Source: Trinickia soli (lineage in GTDB: Bacteria > Pseudomonadota > Gammaproteobacteria > Burkholderiales > Burkholderiaceae). Taken from it: 64,000 bases of DNA. This document shows positions 1 through 8,013 of the stretch, piece after piece; the first letter of the stretch is position 1, and each line of letters starts with the position of its first letter. The position numbers and the translations under genes were made by a program. Location of the stretch: NCBI RefSeq assembly GCF_002879855.1, contig NZ_PNYB01000005.1:124001-188000 (forward strand), read 5' to 3'. The notes below the pieces were generated by a model. The model did not search any database, was not told the DNA's origin, and worked only from the letters and a program-made list of their open reading frames with translations.

Positions 1-2
1 CG

Positions 3-980
3 CTTGTTCAGATCGACGCGACCGACGCACGCGTTTCGCTCGATGCGGCCGTGGATGCGCTCGCGCATGCGGTGCGCGACTATCGCTCGGCCGATGCGGA
101 CGCGGAGCACGAACGCGTGCAGATACGTCTGCGTGCATCCGATCTCGCCCGCGCAGAAGACGACTTGCAGCGGCGCACCGCCATCGCCGCCGAAGGCGCG
201 GTATCGAAAGAAGAGTTTCGTCATGCGGGCCACGCGGTGACCGCCGCGCAAGCCGCGCTCGATGCGCAGCGCGCCGCCTATCGCGCGAGCCTCGCGCATA
301 TCGACGGCACCACGATCGCCTCGAGCCCGCTCGTGAAGGAAGCCGCGGCGCGCGTACGCAGCGCGGCCATCGTGCTGGCGCGCACCGTCGTCCGCGCGCC
401 GCTCACGGGCCGCATCACCCATCGCGTGGTTCAGGTCGGTCAGCACGTGACGCCCGGCACACCGCTGCTCGAAATCGTGCCGCTCGAGCGCGTCTGGGTG
501 GACGCGAATTTCAAGGAATCGCAACTGAAGCAGATGCAAGCGGGACAACGCGTGACCTTGCATTCCGACCTCTACGGCGGCGCCGTCACGTTTCACGGCA
601 CGATCGAAGGATTCGAAGCAGGCACCGGCGCGGCCTTCGCGGCACTCCCCGCGCAGAACGCAACGGGCAATTGGATCAAGGTCGTGCAGCGCGTCCCGGT
701 TCGCATCGCACTCGACCCGCATGAGCTGCGCGCGCATCCGCTGCTGATCGGCGTTTCGATGACGGCCGTCGTGCGCACGAATGAAGCCGCCGCTGCGGGT
801 GAATCACTGGCCCTGGCTTCCGCAGCGACGAATGCTGCGCGCCCGCTGCCGCGCACCGCGGACACCACCAATATCTACGCCGATGAAAGCCATGCCGGGG
901 ACGCGCTCGTCGCACGCACGATTCGCGCGAACGCGGCAGGCAGTCGCGGCGAGACCGAGATCGACGGGCATCGGCAATGA
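3..980 (+). CDS. emrA: EmrA/HlyD-type membrane fusion protein (5' end outside window)
   Basis: Periplasmic adaptor of a tripartite drug-efflux pump, linking an inner-membrane MFS pump to an outer-membrane channel. The frame is open from base 3, so the start lies upstream of the window. What remains (about 325 residues) shows the second half of the helical hairpin, an Ala/Arg-rich coiled coil, then the lipoyl-like half with GRITHRVVQVGQHVTPGTPL, and then the beta-barrel region with WVDANFKESQL, which is typical of EmrA. The stop codon overlaps the ATG of the next gene (ATGA), so the two are translationally coupled. The nearby aromatic-metabolite operon suggests the pump may export its product, but this is inferred from position only. 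Confidence 0.9.
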   Translation, partial: LVQIDATDARVSLDAAVDALAHAVRDYRSADADAEHERVQIRLRASDLARAEDDLQRRTAIAAEGAVSKEEFRHAGHAVTAAQAALDAQRAAYRASLAHIDGTTIASSPLVKEAAARVRSAAIVLARTVVRAPLTGRITHRVVQVGQHVTPGTPLLEIVPLERVWVDANFKESQLKQMQAGQRVTLHSDLYGGAVTFHGTIEGFEAGTGAAFAALPAQNATGNWIKVVQRVPVRIALDPHELRAHPLLIGVSMTAVVRTNEAAAAGESLALASAATNAARPLPRTADTTNIYADESHAGDALVARTIRANAAGSRGETEIDGHRQ

Positions 981-2530
981 TCCGGCTTGTTCGTCGATGG
1001 TCCGCGCTCCGCCCCGCCCCGATACCGTTGGAACCGTTGCAAGGGCGCGCGCTGGTGGCGGTCGCGATAGCGATCAGCACAGCCAACTTCATGCAGACGT
1101 TGGATCTGACCATCGCAAACGTCGCCGTTCCGACGATTGCCGGCGACTTGGGCGTGTCGCCCGACATGGGCACCTGGATGTTGACGTCGTTCGCGACGCC
1201 GCTCGCCATTACGTTGCCGCTCACGGGATGGCTCGCACAACGCTTCGGCCAGGTGCGCCTGTTTTGCGTCTCGGTTGCGCTGTTCATCGCCATGTCGATG
1301 CTCTGCGGCCTCGCGCCGACATTCGGCTCGTTGATCGTTTTTCGCGCATTGCAGGGCGCCGCATCAGGCCCGCTGACGGCGCTCTCCCAAGCGCTGCTGG
1401 TCGCCGTCTTCCCCTCGTCCCGCCGCAACGTTGCGCTCGCCGTCTGGCAAACGACGACATTCATCGCCCCTGTGCTCGGCCCGATTGCCGGGGGCTGGAT
1501 CACCGATAACATCGCCTGGCCGTGGATCTTCTATATCAACGCCCCCACCGGCGCAGCCGTGCTCGTCATCCTGATGCGCACGCTGTCGGGCCGCGATAAC
1601 CCGACGCGCAAGCTGCCTGTCGATACGGTCGGGCTCGTGTTGCTGGCATTGGCGTTCGGCTCTTTGCAACTGATGCTGGACCGCGGTCAGAACCTCGATT
1701 GGTTTGCGTCCACATCGATTCAAGTGCTGGCAGCGCTCTGCGTCGTGAGTCTCGTCGCACTCGTCCTATGGGAACTGACGGAGCTTCACCCGATCGTCGA
1801 TCTGAAATTGTTCGGACAACTGAATTTCTCTGCAGGGACCATCGCCGTCACCGTAGGCTTCGGCGTTTACTACGCAGCGCTCGTGCTCGTCCCGCTATGG
1901 CTGCAAACGCAGCAGGGCTACACGGCCACGTGGGCCGGCATCGCGACGGCGCCGCTCGGAATCGCGGGCATCGTCATCGCGCCGTTGATCGGCCGGATTC
2001 AACACCGGGTCGATCCGCGCTGGTTTGCCTCGTTGGCGTTGCTCGGTTGGGGTGCGGCCTCTCTCTGGCGGATGAGCTTCGACACCGACGTGCCGCTCGC
2101 CGACATCGCGGCCAATTCGTTGCTGATGGGCGCGGCAACCGCGTTCTTCATCACGCCGCTCGTTTCGCTCTCGCTGGCAGGCTTGCCGCGCGAGCGGTTG
2201 CCGGCCGCATCGGGGCTGCAGAACGCGTTGCGAAGAATCGGCACGAGCGTCGCCACGTCGCTCGCGCCGACCTACTTCGAACGTCGAGCGCGCGTTCACA
2301 GCACCTATCTCGTCGAACGGCTTTCTCCGCTCGATCGTGCCTTCGTCGATTGGTACGAGCGCCTGCGTCACGCAGGCCTATCGGCCGATGCAGCGCTTGC
2401 GTCGATGTCGAAATCGGTCGATGTGCAAGCCCATATGCTCGCACTCGACGATTTCTCGCAGGGATGCGCGGTGCTGTTCGCGGCGACGCTCGCCGCCGTT
2501 TGGCTCGCGCGTTATCGGCGCGCGAGCTGA
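977..2530 (+). CDS. emrB: EmrB/QacA-type MFS drug exporter (DHA2 family)
   Basis: Inner-membrane proton-driven exporter of 517 residues with about 14 predicted membrane segments, the usual size for DHA2 pumps. Visible motifs are the family N-terminus (FMQTLDLTIANVAVPTIAGDLG), motif A (GWLAQRFGQVRLF) and motif C (GPIAGGWITD). It starts at an ATG that overlaps the emrA stop by 4 bp and ends 27 bp from the convergent end of the FAD monooxygenase gene. Known EmrAB pumps expel hydrophobic weak acids and phenolics, which fits an aromatic product from the adjacent operon. The true substrate cannot be read from the sequence. Confidence 0.92.
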   Translation: MIRLVRRWSALRPAPIPLEPLQGRALVAVAIAISTANFMQTLDLTIANVAVPTIAGDLGVSPDMGTWMLTSFATPLAITLPLTGWLAQRFGQVRLFCVSVALFIAMSMLCGLAPTFGSLIVFRALQGAASGPLTALSQALLVAVFPSSRRNVALAVWQTTTFIAPVLGPIAGGWITDNIAWPWIFYINAPTGAAVLVILMRTLSGRDNPTRKLPVDTVGLVLLALAFGSLQLMLDRGQNLDWFASTSIQVLAALCVVSLVALVLWELTELHPIVDLKLFGQLNFSAGTIAVTVGFGVYYAALVLVPLWLQTQQGYTATWAGIATAPLGIAGIVIAPLIGRIQHRVDPRWFASLALLGWGAASLWRMSFDTDVPLADIAANSLLMGAATAFFITPLVSLSLAGLPRERLPAASGLQNALRRIGTSVATSLAPTYFERRARVHSTYLVERLSPLDRAFVDWYERLRHAGLSADAALASMSKSVDVQAHMLALDDFSQGCAVLFAATLAAVWLARYRRAS

Positions 2531-2557
2531 TGGCAAGTCGATAGCCGGTGTTTCGTT

Positions 2558-3751
2558 CTATGCCGCCATTGCGCTCGCCGACGGCGTGTACAACGCGGGC
2601 AGCCGCGCCGACGCATCGGCGCTGAGCACGTCGTAACCGAACACCCATTGCGGATCGGTCTCCCCGCGCATGAACGTGTTCGCGGCCGACACACGATGCA
2701 CGCGCGTGAGCCGCTCGCGCCGCGCATCGGCGAACGTTTGCAGCGCCCGCATGAAGTCGCCCTCGCCCAGCACGGCCCGCGTCAACATCGCCGCATCTTC
2801 CAACGCCATCGCGGCGCCTTGTGACATGAACGGCCGCATCGGGTGACACGCGTCGCCGATCAGGATCACGCGGCCGGTACCGAACTCGAAACGGGGCGGA
2901 CGCTCGAACAACGCCCACTTCGCCACGCTTCCCGGCGGCGCACCGGCAAGCATTCGGCGCACATCGGGGTGGAAGTGCCGAAAGGCCGCCCGCATCTCGT
3001 CCACGTCGGCCGGCACGAACGACGCCTCGCTCGGCCAGGTCGACTGCGGCATCATTGCGGCGAAATAGAAGTCGCGGCGCGCACGATCGAGCCAGTACGA
3101 AAGGACAAATGTCTCGTCGCCCCACCACTTCGTCAGATCGTCGACGTGCAAGCCCTTCAGGCCTTCGCGCGGATACGATCCACGGAAGGCCACCTGCCCC
3201 GAGAACACCGGTTGCTCGTGCCCGCACAGGATGCTGCGCACGCGCGAGCGCAAGCCGTCGGCCGCAATGACGACGTCGGCGGCGGCGCGGCTGCCGTCGG
3301 CGAACGCAAGCTCGATCGAATCGCCGCGCCAATCGAGGCCGGCCAAACGTTTGCCCCATTGCACACTATCGCGTGCCACGGTCGACATCAGCGCCAGATG
3401 GAGTACGCCACGCCGCAATGCGACGAACGGCGCGCCGAATCGACGATGCGCGCATTCGCCGAGAGGCAGTCCATACAGCGTCTCGCCGCTTACGGCGTCA
3501 CGATTGAGAAACGCGCCCGGCTCTTGCCCCGTGAACAGCACGTGACGATGCACGTCGAGATGACGCAGCACGCGCATCAGATTCGGACTCAGGTGAATTC
3601 CACCGCCTGCTGGGACAAACCGCTCGTACTGCTCGTAGACCGTTACGTTATGGCCGATGCGCCGTAGCAGCGCCGCCATCGCCGTACCGCCGATGCCCGC
3701 GCCGATTACGGCGACACGCACACGATCGCCGCTGCGAGAGGCCGTGTTCAT
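2558..3751 (-). CDS. FAD-dependent aromatic monooxygenase, NicC/salicylate-hydroxylase-like
   Basis: Group A flavoprotein hydroxylase of 397 residues. It has the N-terminal FAD motif GAGIGG, the DG motif (VVIAADGLRSRVRS) and the GD motif (ILIGDACHPMRPFMSQGAA). Recalled similarity is highest to 6-hydroxynicotinate 3-monooxygenase (NicC), including the QWVFGYD tail. Enzymes of this class hydroxylate an aromatic acid ipso to its carboxylate and release CO2, using NAD(P)H and O2. The ATG is chosen because AGGAGA precedes it by 6 bp; the frame continues upstream but reads there as a shadow of the DUF1330 gene. It is the last gene of the seven-gene minus-strand operon. The substrate is unknown. Confidence 0.85.
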   Translation of the reverse strand: MNTASRSGDRVRVAVIGAGIGGTAMAALLRRIGHNVTVYEQYERFVPAGGGIHLSPNLMRVLRHLDVHRHVLFTGQEPGAFLNRDAVSGETLYGLPLGECAHRRFGAPFVALRRGVLHLALMSTVARDSVQWGKRLAGLDWRGDSIELAFADGSRAAADVVIAADGLRSRVRSILCGHEQPVFSGQVAFRGSYPREGLKGLHVDDLTKWWGDETFVLSYWLDRARRDFYFAAMMPQSTWPSEASFVPADVDEMRAAFRHFHPDVRRMLAGAPPGSVAKWALFERPPRFEFGTGRVILIGDACHPMRPFMSQGAAMALEDAAMLTRAVLGEGDFMRALQTFADARRERLTRVHRVSAANTFMRGETDPQWVFGYDVLSADASARLPALYTPSASAMAA

Positions 3752-3834
3752 ATGTTTCTCCTGAAGACCGCAGTGCACGCGAAGCACGGCGAGTTTCGTG
3801 CATCGGGATTGAAGCGCCCGCCGCAGCCGAACGC

Positions 3835-4122
3835 TCAGACGCCTTCGACGACGAGCGCACGGGTCCTTGCCGCGCGCTCGCGGATCGCTCTGGCCGGCCG
3901 GTACTCCGGCGATTCGTACCAAGCCAACGCTTGCTCCTTGGAGTCGAACCGCAGGACCACCACGCGTTTGGGATCCCATCCGCCTTCGAGCCCTTTGGCC
4001 TCGCCGCCACGCACGATATATCGTCCGCCGCACTGCGCCACGGTAGGCGCCGCCAGCTTGCGATACTCGTCGTATTGCTGTGGGTCGAGAACCTCGATGT
4101 CGAAAATCATGTAAGCGGCCAT
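3835..4122 (-). CDS. DUF1330 family protein (first of two)
   Basis: Small cytosolic protein of 95 residues with the ferredoxin-like (dimeric alpha/beta barrel) fold expected for DUF1330. The family signature LEGGWDPKRVVVLRFDS is followed by AWYESPEYRPAR. The ATG is preceded by GAGGAGG at 10 bp. It is clearly a paralogue of the next DUF1330 gene upstream (4193-4486), as both share LEGGWxPxR and SxEYxxAR, so the pair probably arose by tandem duplication. Members of this family have no settled biochemical role. In this operon they could handle an unstable aromatic intermediate or act as an isomerase or tautomerase, which is only a guess. Confidence 0.85.
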   Translation of the reverse strand: MAAYMIFDIEVLDPQQYDEYRKLAAPTVAQCGGRYIVRGGEAKGLEGGWDPKRVVVLRFDSKEQALAWYESPEYRPARAIRERAARTRALVVEGV

Positions 4123-4192
4123 GGGTGCGTATCCTCCTCGTTGGAAGCGTTCAACGGCGCGACTCGCCCGAGCCGCACTCGCTTTCGTAACG

Positions 4193-4486
4193 CTAGCCGA
4201 TCAGCCCTTCGAACGCCACACTACGCGTCGTGCCCGCCGCGATACGAAGCTTCCTGGCCGCCTGGTATTCGCTCGAAGCATGCCAGCGCTGAGCGGCCTC
4301 GACGCTCGGAAACTCGACGATCACGATTCGCGACGGATGCCAGCCGCCTTCGAGCGACACCGCCGCATCGCTGCGGGCAAGGACGCGGCCGCCGTGCCGC
4401 GCGATCGTTGGCAGTCCTGACTGTCTATAGGCAGCGAATGCCTCGGCATCGTGAATCTCGACTTCGACCACCACGTACGCCGTCAT
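4193..4486 (-). CDS. DUF1330 family protein (second of two)
   Basis: Cytosolic protein of 97 residues and paralogue of the DUF1330 gene just downstream. It shows MTAYVVVEVEIHDAEAF at the N-terminus and the family block LEGGWHPSRIVIVEFPS, then WHASSEYQAARKLR. Its ATG overlaps the stop of the Rieske ferredoxin gene (ATGA), so translation is coupled to the oxygenase component. A gap of 70 bp separates it from the second copy. Function is unknown; conservation of both copies inside an oxygenase operon argues for a role in the same pathway. Confidence 0.85.
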   Translation of the reverse strand: MTAYVVVEVEIHDAEAFAAYRQSGLPTIARHGGRVLARSDAAVSLEGGWHPSRIVIVEFPSVEAAQRWHASSEYQAARKLRIAAGTTRSVAFEGLIG

Positions 4487-4875
4487 GGCGAAACCACCGC
4501 CGAGCAGCCGCCCGGGCAACCGGCGCGCGCGACGTTTGCGGCCGAGACGTCCTCCGTATGCACCGGCACGAGCACGAATACGCGCCCCAGGTCGACCTTG
4601 ACCGGAAAAACGCGCACGGGCGCAAAGAGCGGCGCACACATCGGCAAGCCATCCCGAACGTTGAAACGGCCTTGGTGCAGCGGACACTCGATTTCATCGT
4701 CGAGCAAGAAGCCGTCGCTCAAGCGTGCCTCGCCATGCGTGCACCGATTGTCGGTCGCATAGATCGCACCTTTCACCGAATACAACGCGAGTTCACGATC
4801 GCCCGCGTAGACCGCACACACGCCGGCCTCGCGCACCGCCGCTTCCGTCGATACTTCTTTCCATTCGGTTTCCAT
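4483..4875 (-). CDS. Rieske [2Fe-2S] ferredoxin of ring-hydroxylating oxygenase
   Basis: Electron-transfer protein of 130 residues that passes electrons to the terminal oxygenase encoded upstream. The cluster ligands are plain: CTHG near residues 46-49 and CPLHQGRF about 20 residues later, separated by the spacing usual for biphenyl/naphthalene-type ferredoxins (NagAb, BphF). The ATG has AGGAG 7 bp upstream; a GTG one codon earlier is less likely. There is an unusual C-terminal tail after the Rieske fold containing CPGGC, which lies close to the overlap with the DUF1330 gene. No ferredoxin reductase gene is seen in the operon, so a housekeeping reductase must serve it. Confidence 0.9.
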   Translation of the reverse strand: METEWKEVSTEAAVREAGVCAVYAGDRELALYSVKGAIYATDNRCTHGEARLSDGFLLDDEIECPLHQGRFNVRDGLPMCAPLFAPVRVFPVKVDLGRVFVLVPVHTEDVSAANVARAGCPGGCSAVVSP

Positions 4876-4885
4876 CACCGGTCTC

Positions 4886-5419
4886 CTAGATCGGATAGAT
4901 CAGCGAGTTCGCAATCATTTCGCTGTCATAGACGCACAGGCGCGACTCGAGACGCAATCCGCGCGAGGTCTGGCGGATGCGGTCCAGATAGCGGCCGACG
5001 TTGTAGACATCGCCGATCTCCTCCGTTTTGGTTCGCACCACGACGTAATTGGCTTCGGCTTCGATCAGGTTGCCGCGGATGGCATGCACGAGCGGCATGC
5101 CGACAATGTGGCGCTGATAATACGGATCGAAAAACAGCGTCTCTTTGATGCCGTATACGCGGTCTTTGAGCATGCCCTTGCTCTCGAAGTCCATGACCGC
5201 AAGCGGCAACCCGCGTTCGTGGTTTTCGCGCGGCACGACTTTGTAGACGCATTCGTCGAGGAAGAACTCGGGCCATGCGTCCCAGTCGCCTTGATCGAGC
5301 ACCGCGGCATAGCGGGCATAGAACGAGACGAGTTCGTAGTAGGCGTCGAACGTCAGGCGAGGGGCTGATTCGGCTGCACGAAGCACCGTCGGGGCAGCCG
5401 CGTTGGAAGGGGTCGTCAT
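4886..5419 (-). CDS. Aromatic-ring hydroxylase beta subunit (NagH-like)
   Basis: Small structural subunit of a Rieske non-heme iron oxygenase, 177 residues, with a SnoaL/NTF2-like cone fold. The family pattern includes YARYAAVLDQGDWDAWPEFF and later DVYNVGRYLDRIRQ near the end. It lies 3 bp after the alpha-subunit stop codon and has GGAGG 8 bp before its ATG. In the best-known relative, salicylate 5-hydroxylase (NagGH), the beta subunit is needed for hexamer assembly and does not bind metal. The pairing with the alpha subunit is certain from position; the substrate is not. Confidence 0.9.
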   Translation of the reverse strand: MTTPSNAAAPTVLRAAESAPRLTFDAYYELVSFYARYAAVLDQGDWDAWPEFFLDECVYKVVPRENHERGLPLAVMDFESKGMLKDRVYGIKETLFFDPYYQRHIVGMPLVHAIRGNLIEAEANYVVVRTKTEEIGDVYNVGRYLDRIRQTSRGLRLESRLCVYDSEMIANSLIYPI

Positions 5420-5422
5420 CGC

Positions 5423-6682
5423 TCATGCCTCCATGACCTGACGCCAGTACTGATACATTCCGCGCACCAGCGTCTCGCTGACCATGTGATCGGTGCCGTC
5501 GTCGACCTGGCGGCCGCCGAGTTCGTTGAACACGTGTCCGCTCCCGATCGTCTCGAAGCTCTCCTGCACACATTCGATCACTTCGCCGTCGTCGGCCGAT
5601 ACGAACCCGGCGGGCCCGAACAGGTTCGCCTGCCGCAGGCGGCGCCGCGTCATCGCTTCGTCGTCGGTTTCGAAGCCGAAATGCGTCCAGACGTAATCGA
5701 ACACACCCGGTCCGATCGGGCGGATGCGACGCGTCGACAGCGCGTTCACCTGCTGTTGAATGATCACGCTGGGCAGCAGCGTCAGCATGACCACGGTCGG
5801 ATCCCCCCACCACGGCTCATGCACGATGTCGAGGAAACGATCGTCGTTGAGCGTCATCCGCTCTTTGAAACTCGTGACATTGCGCGTGACTTCGCCGCCC
5901 CCGCCGCCGCTGCGGATCGAGATCATCGCGCCGTGACGCCGGTGCGCATCCGTTTCGAGCCGGGCGGGGTTATCGGCGCGCCATAGGCCGAAATTGACGA
6001 ACCACGTGTGCAGCAGGCCCGCGTGGTACGGGTCCTTGATGTTCTCCTGCATGAGCTTCCAATTGCTCGGGATGCGTTGGCGCGTGTAGCCGAGCACGGT
6101 CAGCTTGGGGCCGTGGAACAGGCGGTCATAGTACGACAGGATGCGCGGGCCCAGAAAGTCTTCGAACGATTCGCAGTCCTGATCGAATGTCGCGAAGATG
6201 GCGCCGCCGCGCGTCGATACACGCAGGCGCTTGAGCCCATGCTCCTTCGGATCGAAATCGGCCGGCATGCCGCCGTTCACGCGGCCCCCCTGCTTGACGC
6301 CGCGCCGGAACGGCACGCCGACCAGATTGCCGCAGAGGTCGTAATTCCATTGGTGATAGGGGCAATGGAAGTCGGTTGCATGGCCCGCCCGCTCGCGGCA
6401 AAACCGCATCCCGCGATGGGCGCACGCGTTCTCGAACACCGCCACTTCGCCATCGGGCGTGCGCGACATGACGACCGAACGCTCGCCCACCTCCGTACGC
6501 CGAAAGTCGCCGGGATTCGGGATTTCGGCTTCAAGGCCGATGTAACACCAGTGTCCCGAGTAAAAGAGCCGGTCCAGTTCGCGGCGATAGAGCGCTTCGC
6601 TCGTATAGGCTTCATAGGGCGTGCGGCTCGCGCCTTCGCCTTTCCAGTCGAGGCGGATCGGCAACTCAATGGGTGCGTTCAA
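5423..6682 (-). CDS. Rieske oxygenase alpha subunit, salicylate 5-hydroxylase (NagG)-like
   Basis: Catalytic subunit of 419 residues. The Rieske centre ligands are in CAHRGMRFC and CPYHQW (about residues 80-105). The mononuclear iron site is ENIKDPYHAGLLHTW, with two His ligands. Recalled similarity to salicylate 5-hydroxylase NagG is high throughout (EIPNPGDFRRT, FGPAGFVSADDGEVIE). The start is a TTG at 6682, because AAGGAGGT sits 5-6 bp before it; an ATG at 6700 has no ribosome site. This places both the ribosome site and the start inside the last codons of the DAHP synthase gene (17-bp overlap). It probably monohydroxylates an aromatic acid, but salicylate as the natural substrate is unproven. 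Confidence 0.9.
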   Translation of the reverse strand: MNAPIELPIRLDWKGEGASRTPYEAYTSEALYRRELDRLFYSGHWCYIGLEAEIPNPGDFRRTEVGERSVVMSRTPDGEVAVFENACAHRGMRFCRERAGHATDFHCPYHQWNYDLCGNLVGVPFRRGVKQGGRVNGGMPADFDPKEHGLKRLRVSTRGGAIFATFDQDCESFEDFLGPRILSYYDRLFHGPKLTVLGYTRQRIPSNWKLMQENIKDPYHAGLLHTWFVNFGLWRADNPARLETDAHRRHGAMISIRSGGGGGEVTRNVTSFKERMTLNDDRFLDIVHEPWWGDPTVVMLTLLPSVIIQQQVNALSTRRIRPIGPGVFDYVWTHFGFETDDEAMTRRRLRQANLFGPAGFVSADDGEVIECVQESFETIGSGHVFNELGGRQVDDGTDHMVSETLVRGMYQYWRQVMEA

Positions 6683-7793
6683 GGCTACCTCCTTGGTCAT
6701 CGGACAATGCACGCGACGCCTGTGCGCCGCGAAAGAGAGCGGTACGCCGTTGCGTGCGTACCGCGCGTGCGAGCAAGCGAATCAATTCGACGGTGTCGTT
6801 CCAGCCCAGGCACTCGTCGGTCACACTCTGTCCGTAGGCGAGCGGCGTACCGGAGACGATGTCCTGGCGTCCGGGGGCAAGATTCGACTCCACCATGACG
6901 CCGGCAATACGCGTCTCGCCATCGGCGATCCTCGCTGCGATATCGGTGCACACATCGACCTGCGCGCGCGCGACTTTGCCGCTGTTGCCGTGGCTCGCAT
7001 CGATCACGACCGACGGCACCAACCGGGCTCGTTCGAGCGCGTCGCAGACGGCATCGACGCTCGCACGGTCGTAGTTCGGCTTGCGCCCGCCGCGCAGCAC
7101 GACGTGTGCGGCGGGGTTGCCCCGACTCGATGCGGCTTCGATACGTCCATCCATCGAGACGGTCAGATAGTGATGCGGCGCACGCGCCACCGACAGCGCG
7201 TCGATCGCCACTTTGACGTTGCCGTCAGTGCCGTTTTTGAAGCCGATTGGCAGCGCCAGCCCCGACGCGGCTTGACGGTGCATCGGCGATTCGGTCGTGC
7301 GCGCGCCGATCGCGGCCCATGAAATCAGGTCGTCGACATAGCGGACCGTCATCAAATCCAAAAACTCGGTGGCGGCCGGCACGCCCAGCGCATGAATGTC
7401 GATGAGCAACTGCCGCGCACGACGCAGCCCTTCGTCGATGCGAGAAGAACCGTCCAGGTTCGGATCGTTGATCAACCCCTTCCAGCCGAGCGTGGTGCGG
7501 GGCTTTTCCAGATAGACGCGCATGACGATTTCGAGCGCATCGCGATAGGCGTCGCGCAGCGGCGCGAGACGCCGCGCATAGTCGAGCGCGGCGCGTGCAT
7601 CGTGAACCGAACACGGACCCACGATCAATGCAAGCCGCGCGTCTTCACGAGCGACGATGCGCGACAGCGCCTGGCGCGTTTCGAGCACAAGCCCGAGCGC
7701 ACTGCCGCTGGGCGGCAACAACGCGCGCAGCTGAGCCGCCGTGATGAGCCGGCCGCGGTGAATCGGTGAAAGATGCGTGATGACAGATGCCAT
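6666..7793 (-). CDS. Class I DAHP synthase (3-deoxy-7-phosphoheptulonate synthase)
   Basis: First enzyme of the shikimate pathway: condenses phosphoenolpyruvate and erythrose 4-phosphate. At 375 residues it has the AroF/G/H length and motifs: VGPCSVHD, GFKNGTDG, SRGNPAAHVVLRGG, DASHGNSGK and YGQSVTDECLGW. GGAGGAG lies 4 bp before the ATG. It heads an operon of oxygenase genes, which is not the usual place for a housekeeping isozyme. Dedicated DAHP synthases are common in gene clusters that drain chorismate into secondary aromatic products, so a biosynthetic rather than degradative operon is likely. Feedback sensitivity cannot be judged by eye. Confidence 0.92.
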   Translation of the reverse strand: MASVITHLSPIHRGRLITAAQLRALLPPSGSALGLVLETRQALSRIVAREDARLALIVGPCSVHDARAALDYARRLAPLRDAYRDALEIVMRVYLEKPRTTLGWKGLINDPNLDGSSRIDEGLRRARQLLIDIHALGVPAATEFLDLMTVRYVDDLISWAAIGARTTESPMHRQAASGLALPIGFKNGTDGNVKVAIDALSVARAPHHYLTVSMDGRIEAASSRGNPAAHVVLRGGRKPNYDRASVDAVCDALERARLVPSVVIDASHGNSGKVARAQVDVCTDIAARIADGETRIAGVMVESNLAPGRQDIVSGTPLAYGQSVTDECLGWNDTVELIRLLARAVRTQRRTALFRGAQASRALSDDQGGSLERTH

Positions 7794-8013
7794 GGTCTCC
7801 TCCGCTCTGTGCGACGCGACGAGAAGGTCGCGTCCGATGGAATGGCTCGCATTAGAGCCGAGGCAAATTCATGCGGAAACTGGCAGAACTCTCAGAACAC
7901 GTAGGTTCACTGGCACTTCTTTCAGTTCATTCCCATCGTGATGAAACGTAGTCTGTCCTAGCGTTGTGCCAAAGATGCGCAACGCACGAAAACCCTTCAA
8001 AGGAGACGAGGCC
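7794..8013. promoter_or_regulatory. Divergent promoter region with twin 16-bp direct repeats
   Basis: Region between the DAHP synthase operon (minus) and the thioesterase gene (plus). It holds two related 16-mers in direct orientation, CTGGCAGAACTCTCAG at 7880-7895 and CTGGCACTTCTTTCAG at 7910-7925, whose starts are exactly 30 bp apart. Both have the CTG...CAG ends of lux/cep-type boxes. The first matches the B. cenocepacia CepR box I recall (CTGTAAGAGTTACCAG) at 10 of 16 places, the second at only 8. A LuxR-type gene is nearby. Binding by that protein or by a quorum-sensing regulator is inferred; I see no convincing -35/-10 pair. Confidence 0.5.

Noticed and set aside
2151-3359. Minus-strand open frame of 402 codons across the emrB end
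   Set aside because: It is a frame-shifted shadow of the FAD monooxygenase and the antisense of emrB; composition is Arg/Ala-rich noise.
3931-5148. Long plus-strand open frame of 405 codons
   Set aside because: It lies opposite the DUF1330, ferredoxin and beta-subunit genes, has no family features and is Arg/Ser-rich as expected for the antisense of GC-rich genes.
7910-7930. Sigma-54 promoter (TGGCAC string)
   Set aside because: TGGCACTTCTTTCAG lacks the GC at the required -12 position.
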